Origin: an uncultured Roseicyclus sp.
GTDB lineage: Bacteria > Pseudomonadota > Alphaproteobacteria > Rhodobacterales > Rhodobacteraceae
Direction: 5' to 3'
Length of the DNA stretch: 37,968 bases
NCBI GenBank assembly: GCA_937139335.1
Contig: CAKZPN010000034.1
Location: 1-37,968 of the forward strand
Under the pieces are notes generated by a model. It made no database searches and was not told the DNA's origin. It saw only the letters and a list, made by a program, of their open reading frames with translations. Shown here in pieces: positions 16,418 to 28,180 of the stretch. A program made the translations under genes and the position numbers. Position 1 is the stretch's first letter. Every line of letters begins with the position of its first letter.

Positions 16418-19400
16418 TCAGAGCTGCAGCAGCTTGGCCTCATGCGCCTTCAGCGCACGGCGGGCGGAGGTGTAGTCGGAAATCCCCTCCTCCGTCGCGA
16501 GATCGGGGAACAGCGTGACGATCTCGTTCCGCTCTTCCGCCCCCATCGCGCCGAGCGTCTGATCGCCGGGCTGGAAGCTTTCGGTCCAGGCGCCGTCCGA
16601 CAAGACGACCTCGTGACGGTCGAACATGAAGTGGATGTAGGTTGTGCGCAGCGTGTCGAGCGTCTGGATCGCCCCGGCGTTCACCAGGTGCTTGGCCGCC
16701 ACCAGCACTTCGCTTTCATTGAAGTAAAGCTGGGTGCGGTCGCCCGACACCAGGACCCGGTGCTGCGGCGAGACGACCATGTCGCGCTCGGGCAGACCAT
16801 AGCCGAGGCTGCCGGCCTTGATCAGGATCGGCTTCAGGTTCGGCGCGCGCGCCAGCTCGTCCCGGTTCAGCGTCCGCTGGCCGACCCAGCGGATTTCCTG
16901 GATGCCGTTGTCGCGGGTGATGACCTTGTCGCCCACGCTCAGGCTTTCGACCGGCACCTCGCCCTTCGGCGTCGCGATCAGCGAGCCGGGGGTGAAGCAG
17001 GGGATGACATTCTCGATTTCCTTGAAGGTCAGCTCACCCGCGATCTCGGTCTGCGCGGCATCCTTGTAGAAGATGACCTTGCCCGATTCGCCCGAGGTTC
17101 CGGTGGGGTCGATCGCGTCGTCGTAGATGATCTTGAGCGGACCTGCGCCGGAGAGGTCGAGCACGTCGTTGTCGCCGTCGTCCGCATCCTCGCCGCCGAC
17201 GATGATGTCGCCCGCACCCTCGGCATGGACATCTCCCGAGAGCGGATCGGTGTAGAGCCCGATCGTGAAGGTGTCATTGCCGAACCCGCCGTCCATCGTG
17301 TCGGCGCCCTGGCCGCCGATGATGCTGTCGTTGCCGGCCCCGCCAAAGATCAGGTCGTTGTCGATGCCGCCGTCGAGCGTGTCGTTGCCCGCGCCGCCAT
17401 AGATCGTGTCGTCGTCATCCTGCCCGTAGACGAGGTCGTCGCCGTCGCCCGCGTCGATGTAATCCTTGCCGTTGTCGAGGATCGGATCGACCTGGTTGCC
17501 GTCGAGATCGTAGTTGATGACGTTGAAGGCATCGGGCTCGGTCGGGCCGAGGCCGCCGTAGATCGTGTCGTTGCCGCCGCCCGAATAGACCGTGTCCGAG
17601 CCTTCGCCCGAGGTGATCAGGTCGTCGCCGTCGCCGGTGGTGATGCTGTCGTCGTCGTAGCCGGCGTCGATGGTGTTGTTGCCGCCCGCCGAAGTGATGA
17701 TGTCGTTGTCATCGCCCGTGGTGATGCTGTCGTCGCCCATGCCGGTGATGACGGTGTCGCGGTCATCGAAGGCGTTGGTGTCGGGGTTGACCACGTTCGG
17801 CGGCCCGAAGGGGTTCGGGAAGCCGCGATCGGGCGTGCCGGTGATGCCGGCGTTGATCGTGTTGGCGCCGTCGAGATCGGTGATCGCGTCGTTGCCGGAG
17901 CTGCCGGTGATCATGTCATCGCCGGCCCCGCCGTCCATGACGTCATCGCCCGACCCGCCGGTCATCGTGTCGTTGCCCGCGCCGCCCGACATGGTGTCGT
18001 TGCCGGTGCCGCCGCCCATCGAGTCGTTGCCGTCGCCGCCATCGATCAGGTCGTTGCCGTCGTTTCCGAAGAGCTGGTCGTCGCCGCCCTGGCCGTAGAT
18101 CACGTCGTCGCCGATGCCGCCGAAGATCGTGTCATTGCCGGCCGGGCCGGTCGAACCGGCGAGGAGGTAGAGCTTCACGTTGTCGATCGAGGCGCCGATG
18201 TTGTCCTGCACGCCGGTGCCCTGGAACTCCAGCCGGTCGCTGCCGTCGCCTGCGCCGCCCACGACCTCGAACTCGTAGCTGGTGAAATCACCCTGCGCGG
18301 GGTCGAGTGTGGCGATCAACTCGCCGCCCCAATAGACCTTCACCAGGTTCTCGTTCGGGCCCGAGCCGACCGCGCCGCTCGAGTCACCCGCGTCGAAGGT
18401 CAGCTTGTAGGTCTTGCCGTCGACGATGCCGGCCACGTCCTGGCCGACCTTGTTGTTGCCGGGGCTGGCCTCGAGGTCGAGCCAGTTGTTGCCGTCGGTG
18501 GCGTCGAGACCGCCGCGACCGTCGTTGTGCACGTCGATTTCCGAGCCGTTGGCCTCGGTCCAGGCGGGGATGGCGCCGGTTCCGACGTAGCCGTAGCCGG
18601 TCGAGGCGAGGCCGCTGGTGTCCTCGAACGATCCGTTCACGATCAGGTTCGGGCCGATCGTGGTGCCGTCGGGCGCGTCGTCGCCGTAAAGCGTGTCGTT
18701 GCCCGCGCCGCCGTCGATCAGGTCGTTGCCGGTTTCGCCGTAGATCAGGTCATCGCCGGCGCCGCCCTCGAGCGTGTCGTCGCCGGGGCCGTCGTCATCC
18801 ACCGCGACGGGCACGTCGAAGAACACGTCGGTGATCTGGACGCCCGAGTTGTCGTGGCCGTCCTGGCCATGCTGCACGACGATCTTGGCGACCGGGCCCG
18901 GAATGCTGACGAGGATGGAGTAGTCGGGCGAGTCGTCGTCGGCATAGCCGCCCTTCGAGTCGGCGGTGTCATTGCCCGCCACACCGTCGGTGTCGCTCAT
19001 CGTCAGCTTGGAGCCGGCGGTCAGCTCGATCTCGACCATATTGCCGTCGGCGTCATAGGCCTGCACGCGCACGATGCCGTCGCCGTCGATGTCGTTGATG
19101 CGGAACGACACGTTCTCGACCGAGGACAGGGTGTCCGTGCCCGGCTCCTTGAACTCCATCGTGTAGGTGGCCATTTTGCCGTTGCCGCCGGCTTCGCTGT
19201 AGAAGGACGACTTGGGGTCGATCGTCTCCGACCCGCTGTCGATCCCGGCGACGTTCTGGTTCGTCGATTCAAAACCGTGGAACACGCCCTTGCTCGACGG
19301 CCCGATGGTGAATTCCACGTCGACCGAGCCGGTGTTCTGAGTGAAGTTGCCGATGGGGTCGCCGTTGACCAGACCGCCGCCGTTCAGGTCGGGCGCCTTG

Positions 19401-20383
19401 TCCCATTCGAAGCTTTCGCGCACCGAACCGGAGGTCTCGTCGGCCAGGCCCAGGCTCTGGTCGCCGAAGATCACGTCGTCGCCGGCCTCGCCCTGCACGC
19501 TATCATCGCCGCTGCCTGCGAACACGGTGTCGTTGCCGTCGCCGGCCTTCACGGTGTCGTCGCCCGCGCCCGCATCCACGACGTCGTCATTGGTGCCGGC
19601 GGCATTGTCGTTGGCGTCGATCATGTCGCCATCGGGGTCGCCGGTATAGGCGAGGTCGATCACGTCGGCGCCCGAGGTGCCCTCGACGATCTCGTCGGAG
19701 CCGGTGGCCTGAATGTCCATGTCGTAGACCGCGACGTAGTCGATCGCGCCCTTGAAGAAGCGGTCGTAGTCGCCGTCATCGGACTCGCGCGCGCCGAAGG
19801 TGAAATTCTCGTCGTCGTTGTCACCGATGTCGAGCGTCAGGCCGGTCACGTCCGAGGTCAGCTCGGTCGTCGTGCCCTTGGTCAGGTTCTCGACCGTGAA
19901 GATCGCGCCGGCGGTCTCGTCCCAGCTGTAGGTCGCGTTCACCACGTCGCCGGGGTTGAAGAAATTCTTGTCGGTCGACAGCGTCAGCGTCGCGCCGCCG
20001 TCGCCATTGGACATCTGGTGGAAGACCTCGACCTTGCCGTCGATGGTCACGCGGATCTCGAAGAAGCCTTCGCTGCTGCGGTCGGCATATTCGCCGCGGT
20101 TCACGATCGTGTCGGGCGAGGTGCCGATGTGATGCGATTGCGTGAACTGCACCTCGACGGTGCCTTCCGCCAGGTCGAACGGGTGGTCGGCGCCCGATAC
20201 CTCGAAGATGTCGTTGTAGCCGTCGGTGCGAAGCTGGTCGCCCGAGGCATAGGCGCCGTTCTCGAAATGACCGTTCTGCGCGATCCCGTCGGCAAGGCCG
20301 GTGTCCTTGGTTTCGTGCCCGGAGCGGAAATCCCACAGCCCGACAAGATGCGATACGTTGGCGGGGTCACTGAAGTTGGTCAT
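16418..20383 (-). CDS. RTX calcium-binding repeat protein with LamG-like and C-terminal Hint domains
   Basis: A 1,321-residue acidic protein without a classical signal peptide. Domains: a LamG/concanavalin-like fold at about 1-235; RTX nonapeptides (GGxGxDxxx) at about 240-310; a beta-rich region at about 320-530; another RTX pair at about 531-568; a carbohydrate-binding-like domain (NLIVNGSFEDTSG to SIDNVKLYLL) at about 580-745; RTX blocks at about 744-831, 871-941 and 974-1034; and a Hint (hedgehog/intein) domain from about 1127. The Hint domain starts CFTPGSLIATPKGEVPVESL and contains SPQHRVLV. RTX proteins are usually exported by type I secretion and fold on binding Ca2+; Hint domains can self-cleave at the first Cys. 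An AGGAGA Shine-Dalgarno precedes the ATG. No type I secretion genes lie nearby. Confidence 0.9.
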   Translation of the reverse strand: MTNFSDPANVSHLVGLWDFRSGHETKDTGLADGIAQNGHFENGAYASGDQLRTDGYNDIFEVSGADHPFDLAEGTVEVQFTQSHHIGTSPDTIVNRGEYADRSSEGFFEIRVTIDGKVEVFHQMSNGDGGATLTLSTDKNFFNPGDVVNATYSWDETAGAIFTVENLTKGTTTELTSDVTGLTLDIGDNDDENFTFGARESDDGDYDRFFKGAIDYVAVYDMDIQATGSDEIVEGTSGADVIDLAYTGDPDGDMIDANDNAAGTNDDVVDAGAGDDTVKAGDGNDTVFAGSGDDSVQGEAGDDVIFGDQSLGLADETSGSVRESFEWDKAPDLNGGGLVNGDPIGNFTQNTGSVDVEFTIGPSSKGVFHGFESTNQNVAGIDSGSETIDPKSSFYSEAGGNGKMATYTMEFKEPGTDTLSSVENVSFRINDIDGDGIVRVQAYDADGNMVEIELTAGSKLTMSDTDGVAGNDTADSKGGYADDDSPDYSILVSIPGPVAKIVVQHGQDGHDNSGVQITDVFFDVPVAVDDDGPGDDTLEGGAGDDLIYGETGNDLIDGGAGNDTLYGDDAPDGTTIGPNLIVNGSFEDTSGLASTGYGYVGTGAIPAWTEANGSEIDVHNDGRGGLDATDGNNWLDLEASPGNNKVGQDVAGIVDGKTYKLTFDAGDSSGAVGSGPNENLVKVYWGGELIATLDPAQGDFTSYEFEVVGGAGDGSDRLEFQGTGVQDNIGASIDNVKLYLLAGSTGPAGNDTIFGGIGDDVIYGQGGDDQLFGNDGNDLIDGGDGNDSMGGGTGNDTMSGGAGNDTMTGGSGDDVMDGGAGDDMITGSSGNDAITDLDGANTINAGITGTPDRGFPNPFGPPNVVNPDTNAFDDRDTVITGMGDDSITTGDDNDIITSAGGNNTIDAGYDDDSITTGDGDDLITSGEGSDTVYSGGGNDTIYGGLGPTEPDAFNVINYDLDGNQVDPILDNGKDYIDAGDGDDLVYGQDDDDTIYGGAGNDTLDGGIDNDLIFGGAGNDSIIGGQGADTMDGGFGNDTFTIGLYTDPLSGDVHAEGAGDIIVGGEDADDGDNDVLDLSGAGPLKIIYDDAIDPTGTSGESGKVIFYKDAAQTEIAGELTFKEIENVIPCFTPGSLIATPKGEVPVESLSVGDKVITRDNGIQEIRWVGQRTLNRDELARAPNLKPILIKAGSLGYGLPERDMVVSPQHRVLVSGDRTQLYFNESEVLVAAKHLVNAGAIQTLDTLRTTYIHFMFDRHEVVLSDGAWTESFQPGDQTLGAMGAEERNEIVTLFPDLATEEGISDYTSARRALKAHEAKLLQL

Positions 20384-21149
20384 TACTCTCTCTCCTGATA
20401 CCAGACCGCTCCGGCGGCCCGTCCGCCTGAAGCGGACACAAGCGTTTCATTTCCAACGCGCAGGCAATCCTGCAAACGACCGGACGGCCGCAACGCGACG
20501 CATCATGAACTGAGGGAGAGAACCACGTGCTTGGGGTACACGCAGCACCGCGGCGCGCCGCGAAACGGCACGTCGGGACGCGACCTTGACCGATCGTGAT
20601 GATCGGTTCGACAGCGCGCAACTCTCCCATGTCTCACAACACGGATCGTGCGGCCGCCCCCTTGGCCTATGCAAACATCGCCCCCCAGTTGGGCTCGGGT
20701 TTTGATAGCCGGAATGAGGGAGAAGCAGGAAGGGAAAATTTTGTGAAAGTAGTCAGGATTGCGGCGGTGTTCGCCTGAATTCGGCCTGCTTCGCTACAAT
20801 CCACAGCCAAACTGTTTGCGCCTTTCCAACAACAAGGTCGGCCGGATGGCTCCCGATCAGGCCCCGGATTCCCTGAAAAGCTTGGGTGCCGGTGGGAATC
20901 CCGGGTCACGCCCGCGAGGATCCACGCAACGGAAATGTCTTCGGATCTGAAACAATCGGCGGTGCCCGATTTGGAAACAGTGTGTGTCGGCTGCCTTGGT
21001 CTTGCCCGAATTCACCGCTGCCGACCATCTGGGCAAACCTGTCGAAAAGGACAGGTCCTTTGCCCTGCGTCGGCCCACATCACGCGAATCGCACCACCGC
21101 CGCCGGCGGTGCGGGAGAATCGGACCGTCAGGGTCCAAACAGGGAGAGG
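20384..21149. other. 766-bp gap between the RTX gene and tRNA-Leu: no supported gene
   Basis: I see no convincing coding region on either strand here. Candidate frames are short, lack Shine-Dalgarno sites or family resemblance, or read through the tRNA antisense. The RTX gene's promoter must lie in it, but I cannot identify a good -35/-10 pair. One perfect inverted repeat, CCGATC (20590-20595) and GATCGG (20601-20606), could be an operator about 210 bp upstream of the RTX start. An 11-codon GTG frame (MKVVRIAAVFA) with GGAAGGG upstream ends at 20778 and is not credible as a gene. Confidence 0.5.
20590..20606. promoter_or_regulatory. Perfect 6-5-6 inverted repeat upstream of the RTX gene
   Basis: CCGATC and GATCGG flank GTGAT. 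It is a plausible regulator-binding site for the RTX gene, about 207 bp upstream of its ATG. No regulator can be named from the sequence, and a chance 6-bp inverted repeat is possible. Confidence 0.25.
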
Positions 21150-21233
21150 TGGTACCCGAGGCCGGACTCGAACCGGCAAGCCTTTCGGCGGCGGATTTTG
21201 AATCCGCTGCGTCTACCATTCCGCCACTCGGGC
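21150..21233 (-). tRNA. tRNA-Leu (anticodon CAA)
   Basis: The minus strand gives GCCCGAGTGGCGGAATGG at the 5' end, an anticodon stem-loop GCGGA-TTCAAAA-TCCGC (anticodon CAA), a long variable arm as in class II tRNAs, T-loop GGTTCGAGTCC, an acceptor CTCGGGT pairing with GCCCGAG (one G-U at the end), and an encoded CCA. The length is 84 nt with CCA. Confidence 0.95.
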
Positions 21234-21415
21234 AACAGCGGTTCGATAGCGAAACCACCCTAACCCGTCCAGCCCGAATCCATGCGCCGCCCCGGTGGCG
21301 ACATCGAGTTTGCCGCCCGTCCGCTGCATGCTGGTGAGCCGACGCCAGGTTTGCTACCGATGCCGACGAATCGTGGAGCCGCGCCCGCTTCGGGACCAAA
21401 TAGGGAGACGGGCCG

Positions 21416-22030
21416 ATGACAGCACCTGCCCATGAGCCGATCACGATCTCGCAGCGCTTGCACCAATTGGCACGCGATGCAGAGGGCGACATGGTCACGC
21501 TCGACTGGATCATGGGGCAACTGCACGAACGCGCCTTTGGCCTGTTCCTGCTGGTGCTGGCGCTGCCGTGCTGCATCCCGTTCCTCTACGGCGTGCCGCA
21601 GATTGTCGCCTTGCCGCTGATGTTCGTCTCGGGGCAGATGCTGCTGGGGCGCTCGACCCCGTGGCTTCCGCGAAAGCTGGGCGCGCGACAGGTGGCGACG
21701 GCCAGCCTCGAGGGACTGGCAGAGCGCGCGGGCCCCTGGCTGCGCCGGATCGAGGCGGTCAGCCGTCCGCGGCTCGCGGCGCTGACGCGGCGCCCGTTCG
21801 ATCAGCTGGTGGGGATCGCGCTGGTGGTATTCAGCGCCTCGATCCTCGTGCCCTTGCCCGGCACGAACACGGTGCCGGGGATTGCGGTGGTGATCCTGTC
21901 GATGGGCCTGTTGCAGCGCGACGGCATTCTGGTGATCTTGGGCGCCGTCCTGGGCACAGCGTGGATCGGGACGCTGCTGGTTGCGGGCGCGACATTGGCA
22001 AGCCTGATCAAGGCGTGGCTTGGACTGTGA
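21416..22030 (+). CDS. ExoD family membrane protein
   Basis: A 204-residue membrane protein of the ExoD family, named from a Sinorhizobium gene affecting exopolysaccharide and alkali tolerance; its biochemical role is unclear. The N-terminal ISQRLHQLARDAEGDMVTLDWIMGQLHERAFGLFLLVLALPCCIPF is characteristic. Hydrophobic segments lie at about 42-62, 68-78, 132-150, 155-170 and 176-200. AGGGAG lies 8 nt before the ATG. The dsbB-like gene starts 7 nt after its stop, so they are probably one transcript. Confidence 0.85.
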   Translation: MTAPAHEPITISQRLHQLARDAEGDMVTLDWIMGQLHERAFGLFLLVLALPCCIPFLYGVPQIVALPLMFVSGQMLLGRSTPWLPRKLGARQVATASLEGLAERAGPWLRRIEAVSRPRLAALTRRPFDQLVGIALVVFSASILVPLPGTNTVPGIAVVILSMGLLQRDGILVILGAVLGTAWIGTLLVAGATLASLIKAWLGL

Positions 22031-22037
22031 GGGACAC

Positions 22038-22511
22038 ATGGAACGCAAGCATCTGATTGCACTGGCAGCGCTGGGGTCATTCGGCCTTTTGGCGGGCGCT
22101 TTCGGGTTTCAATACTTCGGCGGGCTGGCGCCCTGCGCCATGTGCCTATGGCAGCGCTGGCCGCACGCGGTGGCCGTGGCCCTCGGCGCCGTCGGCCTCG
22201 CCCTGCCCCGCGCGGTGATCGCCTGGGCCGGCGCGCTGGCGATGCTGTTGAACGCGGGCATCGCGCTGCTGCACACCGGCGTGGAGCGCGGCTGGTGGAC
22301 CCTGAACCTCACCTGCACAGGCGGCGGCGAGAGCCTTGGATCGATGGACGTGACAGCCCTGCTCGACCCGACGCAGGGCGAGGCCATCGTGCTCTGCACC
22401 GATGTCGCCTGGTCGCTTCTGGGCCTGTCGATGGCGTCGTGGAACGCCATCGCCAGCCTCGTTCTCATGGGCGTCTGGATCGCGGCCGCGCGGACGCGCC
22501 AGGCGGTCTAG
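22038..22511 (+). CDS. DsbB family disulfide-bond formation protein
   Basis: A 157-residue inner-membrane protein with four hydrophobic spans. DsbB reoxidises the periplasmic oxidase DsbA and passes the electrons to quinone. The periplasmic CxxC lies in PCAMCLWQRWP (Cys33, Cys36), the DsbB signature. The second pair is Cys93 and Cys120, in the loop between the last two spans (LTCTGGGE and VLCTD). The start ATG at 22038 has GAGGGACAC upstream; a longer frame beginning MDCEGH overlaps exoD and is less likely. Its 3' end converges with usg at an 11-nt gap. Confidence 0.88.
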   Translation: MERKHLIALAALGSFGLLAGAFGFQYFGGLAPCAMCLWQRWPHAVAVALGAVGLALPRAVIAWAGALAMLLNAGIALLHTGVERGWWTLNLTCTGGGESLGSMDVTALLDPTQGEAIVLCTDVAWSLLGLSMASWNAIASLVLMGVWIAAARTRQAV

Positions 22512-22522
22512 GCCGGACACCC

Positions 22523-22792
22523 TCAGTGATAGGTGAACTCACCCGTCACGTTGCGCCATTCGCCCGGCGCGATCATCTTGCGATGCACGAAGCGCACGGA
22601 ATGCAGCGGCCCCTCGATCTCGCCCTGCCAGAATTCGATGAACTCGAAAAGCCGGGGGTAATCCGGCGCAAGATCGTAGTCCTGCCAGACGAAGGTGTTG
22701 AGAACGTTGCGGTAATCGGGCAGCCGATAGAACATCTCGGCGGTGGTCAGCCCGTAGCCTTTCAGCATCAGCTCGGTTTCGGTCGTTGCCAT
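22523..22792 (-). CDS. usg: Usg family protein
   Basis: An 89-residue protein with the conserved Usg blocks GYGLTTAEMFYRLPDYRNVLNTFVWQDYDLAPDYPRL and FWQGEIEGPLHSV. The family is widespread in alphaproteobacteria, where it was first noted next to tryptophan genes, but its function is unknown. No trp gene is adjacent here. It is convergent with the dsbB-like gene and divergent from gyrA (196 nt between starts). Confidence 0.9.
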   Translation of the reverse strand: MATTETELMLKGYGLTTAEMFYRLPDYRNVLNTFVWQDYDLAPDYPRLFEFIEFWQGEIEGPLHSVRFVHRKMIAPGEWRNVTGEFTYH

Positions 22793-22913
22793 CGGGCACC
22801 TCTCATGTTGCCTCTTCCACAGGACCAGCTTGCCCGAGACAGATTAAAAATCAACGAAAACAATCTGTTGGCAATCCATCCGGGTGGCTGCCAAACCGAA
22901 CTGCCCTGTGCCA

Positions 22914-22942
22914 TTGCACCCCATATCCGGGGAACGTATACT
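22914..22942 (+). promoter_or_regulatory. gyrA: Sigma70-type promoter of gyrA
   Basis: TTGCAC (22914-22919) and TATACT (22937-22942) are separated by exactly 17 nt, matching the consensus at 4 of 6 and 5 of 6 positions. Transcription would begin near 22949, giving a leader of about 40 nt to the GTG at 22989. The position and quality make this the best promoter in the window. Confidence 0.75.
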
Positions 22943-22988
22943 GCGCGGCAACAAGATATAGACGCGGCCAGACATACAGGCGGACCCC

Positions 22989-25754
<2,766 letters not shown>

Positions 25755-26029
25755 GTCGCGCCTCGGCATGCCCGTTCGGCGCTGCTCCTGCCCGTCCCTG
25801 CAGCGATTCTCAGTATGAAAATGACTTCGGCACCGAAATTTCGGGTCTCTGCCCAAGAGTCGCCGTAATCTGTCTGACTATTGCCTTGGAGTGTTGCTGA
25901 ATTCTCCTCAGTTTGACCCTGAATTGGCAACAGTCGTGAGACAAGGATGGTTCGTTGAGACCGGTATCCAGCACGCCAGATGAGGGGCCCGGGTCGCCAA
26001 CGGACGAGGCATTGAAAAGGATACACGCC

Positions 26030-26683
26030 ATGCAACACGGGACCGCTGACCACGTTGCGCTGAACACGGCCGCCCAGGCCGTCCTGAGACTGCTGATCGC
26101 TTCCTACTTCATCGCGGTCGCTCTGCAGCTCATCCCCGGCACCAATCTGGGGATCTTGTTTTCCGGTGTTCTCCCCGCGCCCTACGATTCGGCGACCTCC
26201 GCGGGGATTGTGTTCATTCTCGCCTTCATGGTCATGGGCGGCATCGCCACCCGCGGCGCGGCCCTGTTGATCGCGCTGATGACCTTCTACGCCAGCTACC
26301 TCACGATGATCTCGCTGGGCATCAGCGATCAACTCGGGTCTTTCTGGCGCGACCTCGCGCTCATCGCGGCGCTGCTGCTGACCTATTCGGAGCCCCAGGC
26401 CGGCACCCGCCCACGCCGCCGCCTGCTGCACCGCCAGGTCACGCCCCGGCGCATCGCGGCCATCGTCCGCGACGCGCTGAACCCGCAGACGCCGCGCCCG
26501 GCGCCGGCGGCCAACTTTGCGGCGCTGCGGGCCATCGCAACCCCGGTGCGCCCCGAGGTCGAGGATGCCCGCGACTTCTTCCGCCGCCGGCAGCATGCCG
26601 CCGCCCTGGCCCGCACGGCAGGCTGGGCCGACCGGGACGAGATCGACAACATCTTTGCCGACGATGCCGCCGTGACGACGTAA
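26030..26683 (+). CDS. DoxX-like membrane protein with a charged C-terminal tail
   Basis: A 217-residue protein with four hydrophobic spans (about 16-36, 58-75, 79-99 and 105-122), like small DoxX/DoxD-type membrane proteins. A basic, then acidic cytoplasmic-looking tail of about 95 residues follows. The assignment to DoxX is from layout and composition only; I cannot cite a decisive motif. The ATG at 26030 is chosen because AAAAGG lies about 9 nt upstream; a TTG at 25955 would add 25 residues. The gap from gyrA is 275 nt with no other gene, so it probably has its own promoter. A strong terminator follows. Confidence 0.6.
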   Translation: MQHGTADHVALNTAAQAVLRLLIASYFIAVALQLIPGTNLGILFSGVLPAPYDSATSAGIVFILAFMVMGGIATRGAALLIALMTFYASYLTMISLGISDQLGSFWRDLALIAALLLTYSEPQAGTRPRRRLLHRQVTPRRIAAIVRDALNPQTPRPAPAANFAALRAIATPVRPEVEDARDFFRRRQHAAALARTAGWADRDEIDNIFADDAAVTT

Positions 26684-26718
26684 CCACGGGTCTCTGCCGC
26701 AGGTCGTCCGGGGCAGAC

Positions 26719-26751
26719 CGCGCTCCGCCCTTGCCGGGCGGGGCGCGTTTT
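26719..26751 (+). terminator. Rho-independent terminator after the DoxX-like gene
   Basis: CGCGCTCCGCCC (26719-26730) pairs with GGGCGGGGCGCG (26736-26747) in a 12-bp stem with one G-T pair and loop TTGCC, followed by TTTT. It ends only about 15 nt before the trmFO ATG. Confidence 0.9.
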
Positions 26752-26766
26752 CGTATGCCCCGCTGC

Positions 26767-28140
26767 ATGACCCAACCCATTCTCCAGATCATCGGCGGCG
26801 GCATGGCCGGGTCCGAGGCCGCCTGGCAGGCCGCCGAGGCCGGCACCCGCGTCATCCTCCACGAAATGCGTCCCGAAGTCGGCACCTTCGCCCACCGCAC
26901 CGGCTCGCTGGCAGAAATGGTCTGCTCCAACTCGTTCCGCTCGGACGATGACGAGCAGAATGCCGTGGGCCTGCTGCATTGGGAAATGCGCGCCGCCGGA
27001 TCGCTCATCATGGCGATGGCCGACGCGCACCGCCTGCCCGCCGGCGGCGCGCTCGCCGTCGACCGTGACCCCTTCGCCGAGGCCGTGACCGAGCGCCTTC
27101 GCGCGCATCCGAACATCGAGATCCGGTCGGGCGAGATCACCGCCCTGCCCGACGGTCCCGCGATCCTCGCCACCGGCCCGCTCACCTCCGGCGCGCTCGC
27201 CGCCGCCATCGCCGCCGAGACCGGGCAGGACAGCCTCGCCTTCTTCGACGCCATCGCGCCGATCGTCTACGCCGACACGATCGACATGTCGGTGGCGTGG
27301 GAACAGTCGCGCTACGACAAGGGCGAGACGCTCGAGGAACAGCGCGCCTACATCAACTGCCCGATGACGAAGGACGAATACGAGGCCTTCATCGACGCGC
27401 TGCTCGCCGCCGAGAAGACCGAGTTCCACGAGGGCGAGGCTCCTTCTGGCCCCAATCCCACCCCCTATTTCGACGGCTGCCTGCCGATCGAGGTCATGGC
27501 CGAGCGCGGCCGCGAGACGCTGCGCCACGGGCCGATGAAGCCCGTGGGCCTGACCAACCCGCATGACCCCACGGTGAAGCCCTGGGCCATCGTGCAGCTG
27601 CGCCGCGACAACGCGCTTGGCACGCTCTACAACATCGTGGGCTTCCAGACCAAGATGAAGTACGGTGCGCAAGCCGCTGTTTTCAAGATGATCCCCGGGT
27701 TGCACGAGGCCAGTTTCGCGCGTCTGGGCGGCATCCATCGCAACACCTTCATCAACTCGCCGACCTTGCTGGACGCGCAGATGCGGCTGCGCAAACGGCC
27801 GAACATCCGCTTCGCGGGCCAGATCACCGGGGTCGAGGGCTATGTGGAATCGGCCGCGATGGGCCTGCTGGCGGGGCGCCTCGCAGTGGCGGAACTGCGC
27901 GGCGAAAGCCTGCCGCCGGTGCCGCAGGTGACGGCAATGGGCGCACTCATCCACCACATCACCGGCGGGGCGGAGGCCAAGACCTTCCAGCCGATGAACG
28001 TGAACTTCGGGCTGTTCCCGCCGGTCGAGGGGTTGAAGGCCGGTCGCCGCGGCCGCAAGGACCGCTACAAGGCCTACACCGACCGCGCCAAGGAAGCCTG
28101 GCAGGGATGGCTCGGCCTGAAAACCCAGGACGCGGCCTGA
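26767..28140 (+). CDS. trmFO: tRNA (uracil-54-C5)-methyltransferase, folate/FAD-dependent
   Basis: TrmFO makes m5U54 in the T-loop of tRNA using methylenetetrahydrofolate and FADH2. The 457-residue product has an FAD dinucleotide motif [13 protein letters not shown] (around 8-20) and the family segment [25 protein letters not shown] with Cys53 (a B. subtilis TrmFO catalytic position). The second conserved Cys is in [24 protein letters not shown] near the C-terminus is also typical. The ATG at 26767 (MTQPIL) is chosen; an ATG at 26755 is possible. Neither has a clear Shine-Dalgarno, and the preceding terminator leaves little room for a promoter. Confidence 0.93.
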   Translation: MTQPILQIIGGGMAGSEAAWQAAEAGTRVILHEMRPEVGTFAHRTGSLAEMVCSNSFRSDDDEQNAVGLLHWEMRAAGSLIMAMADAHRLPAGGALAVDRDPFAEAVTERLRAHPNIEIRSGEITALPDGPAILATGPLTSGALAAAIAAETGQDSLAFFDAIAPIVYADTIDMSVAWEQSRYDKGETLEEQRAYINCPMTKDEYEAFIDALLAAEKTEFHEGEAPSGPNPTPYFDGCLPIEVMAERGRETLRHGPMKPVGLTNPHDPTVKPWAIVQLRRDNALGTLYNIVGFQTKMKYGAQAAVFKMIPGLHEASFARLGGIHRNTFINSPTLLDAQMRLRKRPNIRFAGQITGVEGYVESAAMGLLAGRLAVAELRGESLPPVPQVTAMGALIHHITGGAEAKTFQPMNVNFGLFPPVEGLKAGRRGRKDRYKAYTDRAKEAWQGWLGLKTQDAA

Positions 28141-28180
28141 AGCGATGCGTGAATGTCATGCCGCACGCCATTGCTAAGTC

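Noticed and set aside
16280..20398. A 1,372-codon open frame on the plus strand
   Set aside because: It is the antisense shadow of the RTX gene. The regular GGxGxDxxx codons leave the opposite strand open, and the translation is Val/Asp/Ala-rich low complexity with no domain.
20857..21576. A minus-strand frame containing GGMVDAADSKS
   Set aside because: This is the common artefact of translating through a tRNA-Leu gene, present here at 21150-21233.
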